Source: an uncultured Pelagibacteraceae bacterium (GTDB taxonomy: Bacteria; Pseudomonadota; Alphaproteobacteria; Pelagibacterales; Pelagibacteraceae). Taken from it: DNA of 64,000 nt. How positions within the stretch are numbered: the first letter of the stretch is position 1; each line of letters starts with the position of its first letter. The notes under the pieces were generated by a model. The model searched no databases. It worked only from the letters and a program-made list of their open reading frames with translations, and was not told the DNA's origin. The position numbers were made by a program, and so were the translations under genes. Where the stretch lies: the NCBI GenBank assembly GCA_902631255.1, contig CACOXS010000001.1, forward strand, positions 62,001-126,000. Reading direction: 5' to 3'. Below, piece after piece: positions 59,703 through 64,000 of this stretch.

Positions 59703-60482
59703 GTGAAAAATTTTTTTAAAATATTTTCATTTATTATCTTATTTTCAGGACTTTCATTGAGCATTCAAGCTGCAGAAAAAGTTGAATATTTAAAAACTGA
59801 TTGGAGCTTTAAAGGACTCTTTGGAAAGTTTGATCGAGCTGCACTTCAAAGAGGTTATCAAGTCTACACAGAGGTGTGCTCTTCTTGTCATTCGATGAAA
59901 TATTTAAGTTATAGAAACTTAGCTGAAAAAGGGGGACCAGAATTTTCTATAGAGCAAGCAAAAGCTATTGCTGCATCTTTTGAGGTCAAAGATGGACCTA
60001 ATTCAGACGGTGATATGTTTACTCGTCCAGGCAGATTATCAGATAAGTTTGTAATGCCCTATGATAACGTTCAAGCTGCTCAAGCCGCAAATGGAGGTGC
60101 TTATCCACCAGATATGTCTGTATTAGTTAAAGCGAGAGGAGGTGGGGTAGATTATATTTACTCATTGCTTCAGGGATATGAAGACCCACCAGCTGGAGTT
60201 ACTTTAGATGATGGTGTGTATTATAATAAATATATGTATGGGAATAAAATTAAAATGGCTAATCAGTTATCAGATGGATTAGTAGAATACTCAGATGGTA
60301 CAACAGCTTCTGTTGAGCAAATGTCAAAAGATGTAACAACATTCTTGATGTGGTCTGCTGAACCTCACTTAGAGTCAAGACATCAAATGGGTTTTAAAGC
60401 TATCCTGTATTTAATTATTTTAACAATCCTAGTTTATTTTAGTATGAAAAGAATATGGTCACGTATTGAAACGGAAGTTTAG
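59703..60482 (+). CDS. petC: Cytochrome c1 (GTG start)
   Basis: RGYQVYTEVCSSCHSMKYLSYRNL; PPDMSVLVKARGGGVDYIYSLL. Confidence 0.97.
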   Translation: MKNFFKIFSFIILFSGLSLSIQAAEKVEYLKTDWSFKGLFGKFDRAALQRGYQVYTEVCSSCHSMKYLSYRNLAEKGGPEFSIEQAKAIAASFEVKDGPNSDGDMFTRPGRLSDKFVMPYDNVQAAQAANGGAYPPDMSVLVKARGGGVDYIYSLLQGYEDPPAGVTLDDGVYYNKYMYGNKIKMANQLSDGLVEYSDGTTASVEQMSKDVTTFLMWSAEPHLESRHQMGFKAILYLIILTILVYFSMKRIWSRIETEV

Positions 60483-61532
60483 AACGTCTCCATCTTTAAC
60501 TATATAATCTTTCCCTTCTAATCTCATTTTTCCGTTATTTTTTGAATTTACCCAACCATCATTGGATATAAAATCATCGTAAGAAATAGTTTCAGCTCGA
60601 ATAAACCCTTTTTCAAAATCAGTATGAATTTCACCTGCAGCTTTTGGGGCAGTACAATTTTTTTCAATTGTCCATGCTCTAGTTTCTTCTGGCCCGGATG
60701 TAAAGTATGTATCTAGGTCAAGAATTTCGTAACCTTTTTTAATTAATTTATTCAATCCTGTTTCCTTTAATCCAATCATTTCCATATAATTTTTTTTCTC
60801 ATTACTATCCAATTCATTGATTTGATTCTCTATGTCTGCAGAAACGATTAAAGTATTGTTGTTCCCATATTTATCAATAAATGATTGAGTGTAATTATTT
60901 CCACTTTGAACGCTTTTTTCATCAACGTTACAAACAAAAATTTTAGGTTTGAGTGATAATAACCCAGATTGATTAAGTTGCTTTTTATTAAATTGAGTCT
61001 TTAAATCATCAAAACTTTTATTATTATTTATACAATCCATAGCTATTTCAAGAATTTTGATTTGATCCTCATCAACATTTTTTTTATTATTTTTTTCCAA
61101 CCTCTTTTGAATAGACTCAAGATCCGCAAGCATCATCTCTGTTTCTATAATTTCGATATCTCTAACCGGGTCAACAGAGGGGTTTACATTTTGAATATCA
61201 TTAGAGTCAAAGCACCTGATCATGTGAATAATTGCATCGACTTCTCTAATATGAGAAAGAAATTTATTACCCAAACCTTCACCTTTGGATGCACCTTTTA
61301 CCAGTCCAGCAATATCAACAAAAGAGATAGTGGTATTGATTATTTTTTTTGATTTTGAAATTTTAGCTAAATTGTTTAATCTTTCATCAGGAACTATTAC
61401 AACTCCAATATTTGGATCAATTGTACAAAAAGGAAAATTAGCAGCCTGTGCTTTACTGGAATTAGTTAGTGCATTGAAAAGCGTTGATTTACCAACATTA
61501 GGTAATCCAACAATCCCACATTTAAAACTCAT
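60459..61532 (-). CDS. ychF: Redox-regulated ATPase/GTPase YchF
   Basis: MSFKCGIVGLPNVGKSTLFNALTNSSKAQAANFPFCTIDPNIGVV. Confidence 0.98.
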   Translation of the reverse strand: MSFKCGIVGLPNVGKSTLFNALTNSSKAQAANFPFCTIDPNIGVVIVPDERLNNLAKISKSKKIINTTISFVDIAGLVKGASKGEGLGNKFLSHIREVDAIIHMIRCFDSNDIQNVNPSVDPVRDIEIIETEMMLADLESIQKRLEKNNKKNVDEDQIKILEIAMDCINNNKSFDDLKTQFNKKQLNQSGLLSLKPKIFVCNVDEKSVQSGNNYTQSFIDKYGNNNTLIVSADIENQINELDSNEKKNYMEMIGLKETGLNKLIKKGYEILDLDTYFTSGPEETRAWTIEKNCTAPKAAGEIHTDFEKGFIRAETISYDDFISNDGWVNSKNNGKMRLEGKDYIVKDGDVLNFRFNT

Positions 61533-62092
61533 TATTTATTATTAACTGTGCTTGAAAATAAATCTAATTTTTTTTCTACAAGTATCGAAAGTGACTCAGT
61601 TATATTTTTGGATATTTTTTCTACACCCATGATTTCTTCATCATCAAAGTTTTGTAAAACATAATCAGATACTTCAATAGGTCCTTTTGGTTTTCCTATA
61701 CCAATTCTTACTCTTGAGTAATCTTTTCCAATAAATTTATCAATAGAAGATATACCATTGTGACCAGCACTTGATCCACCAAATTTCGCTTTTATTTTTC
61801 CAAATTCAACATCAAGATCATCATGAAAAACAATTACATTTTCTGGTTCAATTTTAAAATATTCGATTAGTTCTCTAATACATATTCCAGAGTTATTCAT
61901 AAATGTTAAGGGCTTTATGGCATAAACTTTTTTACTATCAATATTACCAGTTGTTAACAAACCTTTGAATTTTGGTTTTTGTTTTGTAAGCCCGAACTTT
62001 TTATTGATGGAGTCTATAATTTTAAAACCAACATTATGTCTATTATTTTCACTATCTGGAGTTGGATTACCTAAACCTACAAATAAAAGCAT
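61532..62092 (-). CDS. pth: Peptidyl-tRNA hydrolase
   Basis: LFVGLGNPTPDSENNRHNVGF; PLTFMNNSG; HDDLDVEFGKIKAKFGGSSAGHNGISSI. Confidence 0.98.
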   Translation of the reverse strand: MLLFVGLGNPTPDSENNRHNVGFKIIDSINKKFGLTKQKPKFKGLLTTGNIDSKKVYAIKPLTFMNNSGICIRELIEYFKIEPENVIVFHDDLDVEFGKIKAKFGGSSAGHNGISSIDKFIGKDYSRVRIGIGKPKGPIEVSDYVLQNFDDEEIMGVEKISKNITESLSILVEKKLDLFSSTVNNK

Positions 62093-62124
62093 AAACTATT
62101 AATTAGAATTTCAAATTTAGTGGA

Positions 62125-62853
62125 TTATTTTTTTTCTTCTGGAGCTTTTTTGTCTGCAGGTTTTTTATCATCACCCTCTTTTTTATCGCTCTCCGCAGCT
62201 GTTTTATCTCCCTCAGCTGCAGCTGCTTCCGCTCCTTCAGCACCTTCTTCACCCTCTGCAGCTTCTGCCTCTGCTGGTTTTTCTGGCTCTTTCATTACTG
62301 TCGGTGCTGCCAAGGTTGCAATTACGAAATCTCTTCCTTGAATAGTTGGTGTTACTTCTGCATCTAGTTTAACTGAAGAAATTTTAAAACTTGACCCAAT
62401 ATCTATACCATCCAAATCTAAAGTAATACTTTCTGGTATTTTTTCACTTGGGCATTTTAATTCAACTTTTCTTCTTACAATGTTAAGTACTCCACCTCTT
62501 TTTAAGCCTGGAGATTTTTCATGATTAATAAAGTTAACTGGAACTTCAATCTTAATTTTTACTCCAGGAAGAACTCTTAGAAAATCTACATGGGTAGGTT
62601 CATCACTTATGATGTGATATTTTACTTCTCTAGGTAATACATTTTGAGATTTTCCATCTACATTTAAAGTAATGATATTTGATAAAAAGTTTTCTTTCTC
62701 AATCAAGGTTTTTAATAATTTCTTAGATATAGAAACTTTTTGATTTTGGTCTTTACCCCCATAGATAATCCCTGGAACACTGCCATCATTCCTGATAGCA
62801 TTAAGTTGACCTTTAGTTTTGTTATCCCTGATCTTTGCCTCTAAAGAATTCAT
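62125..62853 (-). CDS. rplY: 50S ribosomal protein L25/Ctc with acidic Ala/Glu-rich C-terminal tail
   Basis: NAIRNDGSVPGIIYGG; HVDFLRVLPGVKIKIEVPV; upstream of pth. Confidence 0.95.
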   Translation of the reverse strand: MNSLEAKIRDNKTKGQLNAIRNDGSVPGIIYGGKDQNQKVSISKKLLKTLIEKENFLSNIITLNVDGKSQNVLPREVKYHIISDEPTHVDFLRVLPGVKIKIEVPVNFINHEKSPGLKRGGVLNIVRRKVELKCPSEKIPESITLDLDGIDIGSSFKISSVKLDAEVTPTIQGRDFVIATLAAPTVMKEPEKPAEAEAAEGEEGAEGAEAAAAEGDKTAAESDKKEGDDKKPADKKAPEEKK

Positions 62854-62896
62854 AAAACAGAGGTTTTTAACCCATGTTCATAAATAATCAAGGTAA

Positions 62897-63829
62897 TTAT
62901 TTGAATAAATCTGAAACTGATGTTGAATTAGAAATTCTTTTTATAGCTTCTCCCATAAGGGCGGAAATTGGTAAAACTTCTATGTTTTTAACATTTTTGG
63001 TTTTTTCGCTGTTATCTATCGTGTCTGTAATAACTAAATTTTTAATAACTGAATTTTTAATTTTTTTAACTGCGTCTCCACTCAATACCCCGTGAGTAAT
63101 ATAAACATAAACCTCTTTTGCACCTCTTTGTTTTAATGCCTTAGCTGCATTGACGATAGTGCCTCCTGAATCAATTATGTCATCAACTAATATACATGTT
63201 TTACCCTTAACATCTCCAATAACATTCATTACTTGTGATTGACCTGGTTTTGGTCTTCTTTTATCAACAATAGCTAAGCCGATGTTTAAGATTTTACCAA
63301 GAGCTCTGGCTCGCTCTGTTCCACCAACATCTGGAGCAACACAGATTAAATTTTTATTTTTGATTCTTTTTTTAATGTGCCGTGCAAAAATTGGAGTTGA
63401 AAAAAGGTTATCTACAGGGATGTCAAAAAAACCTTGAATTTGACCAGCGTGGAGATCAACTGTCACAACTCTATCTGCTCCAGCTTTAGTTATTAAATTT
63501 GAGACAAGCTTTGCTGATATAGATGTTCTTGGTACAACTTTTCTATCTTGTCTCGCATAACCAAAATAAGGAATTACAGCAGTTATATTTTTTGCTGATG
63601 ATCTTTTTAAAGCATCAATACATAATAATAATTCCATTAAATTGTCATTAGCTGGTGAAGAAATAGATTGAATTATAAAAATGCTATTCCCTCTTATATT
63701 TTCATTTATTTCAATGTAAATTTCACCATCTGCAAATTTTCTTATACTAGAATTGACAAGTTTAGATTTTAAATATTTAGCAATATTTTTACTTAGGATT
63801 TTATTACTATTTCCAGTTAATAATTTCAT
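62897..63829 (-). CDS. prs: Ribose-phosphate pyrophosphokinase
   Basis: [50 protein letters not shown]. Confidence 0.98.
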   Translation of the reverse strand: MKLLTGNSNKILSKNIAKYLKSKLVNSSIRKFADGEIYIEINENIRGNSIFIIQSISSPANDNLMELLLCIDALKRSSAKNITAVIPYFGYARQDRKVVPRTSISAKLVSNLITKAGADRVVTVDLHAGQIQGFFDIPVDNLFSTPIFARHIKKRIKNKNLICVAPDVGGTERARALGKILNIGLAIVDKRRPKPGQSQVMNVIGDVKGKTCILVDDIIDSGGTIVNAAKALKQRGAKEVYVYITHGVLSGDAVKKIKNSVIKNLVITDTIDNSEKTKNVKNIEVLPISALMGEAIKRISNSTSVSDLFK

Positions 63830-63836
63830 GAAAAGT

Positions 63837-64000
63837 TTAATTAATCATAATTATTGAAATATTTCTACCATAATCATTTAGATTTAATTTTAATGATCTT
63901 CTTGCACTAAAAAAATTATTTTTTTTATCGAATGTATCAATTTTAATCATATCAATCTTATCGATTTTTTGTGATTTAAGTTGAGATTTGACATAATTTG
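63837..64000 (-). CDS. PgeF/YfiH-family protein, C-terminal part (runs off window end)
   Basis: Minus-strand translation ends ...[33 protein letters not shown], like the FFSxRR...DYGRxISxI tail of the laccase-domain family. Confidence 0.65.
   Translation of the reverse strand, partial: NYVKSQLKSQKIDKIDMIKIDTFDKKNNFFSARRSLKLNLNDYGRNISIIMIN

Noticed and set aside
62120-62341. 73-aa Ser/Ala-rich plus-strand ORF
   Set aside because: Antisense of the low-complexity L25 tail.

Overview
This 64 kb, very AT-rich window looks like an alphaproteobacterial chromosome of the SAR11/Pelagibacterales type, judged from gene content, gene order and protein sequences. Most of it is dense housekeeping sequence: typA (partial), groEL/groES, ribF-ileS-lspA, pgi, rsmD-purD, an LPS block (lpxL-type/lpxK/waaA/msbA), ubiA, a cytochrome c oxidase block (ctaC-D-B-[coxF-like]-G-E-surf1), thrC, a long co-directional run (dciA-like, dsbA-like, smc, atp F0 genes, crtI-crtB-crtY-blh, ispH, thrB, rnhA), mutY, a CcrM-type methylase, rnhB, a UDG, ispE, tRNA-Gln(TTG), a CCA-adding enzyme, greA, hemF, trmL, petABC, ychF, pth, rplY, prs and a partial pgeF. 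Two accessory zones interrupt this. Zone 1 (about 847-4839) lies between typA and groEL and is bounded by a ~70-bp direct repeat of the groEL 3' end plus terminator, with a related third junction element inside it. Zone 2 (about 32575-35052) lies between the convergent peroxiredoxin and rnhA genes and has three copies of a different hairpin-like element at its boundaries. No recombinase is visible in either zone. The shared layout (poorly characterised genes separated by repeated terminator-like elements at housekeeping gene 3' ends) is the best candidate for an undescribed cassette or integration system. Other leads are an SMC with no recognisable hinge, a tRNA-Gln whose CCA end sits 3 nt before the start codon of the CCA-adding enzyme, two GANTC sites just upstream of ccrM, and retinal-synthesis genes directly downstream of the F0 ATP synthase genes. 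All calls come from reading the sequence; no database search was run.
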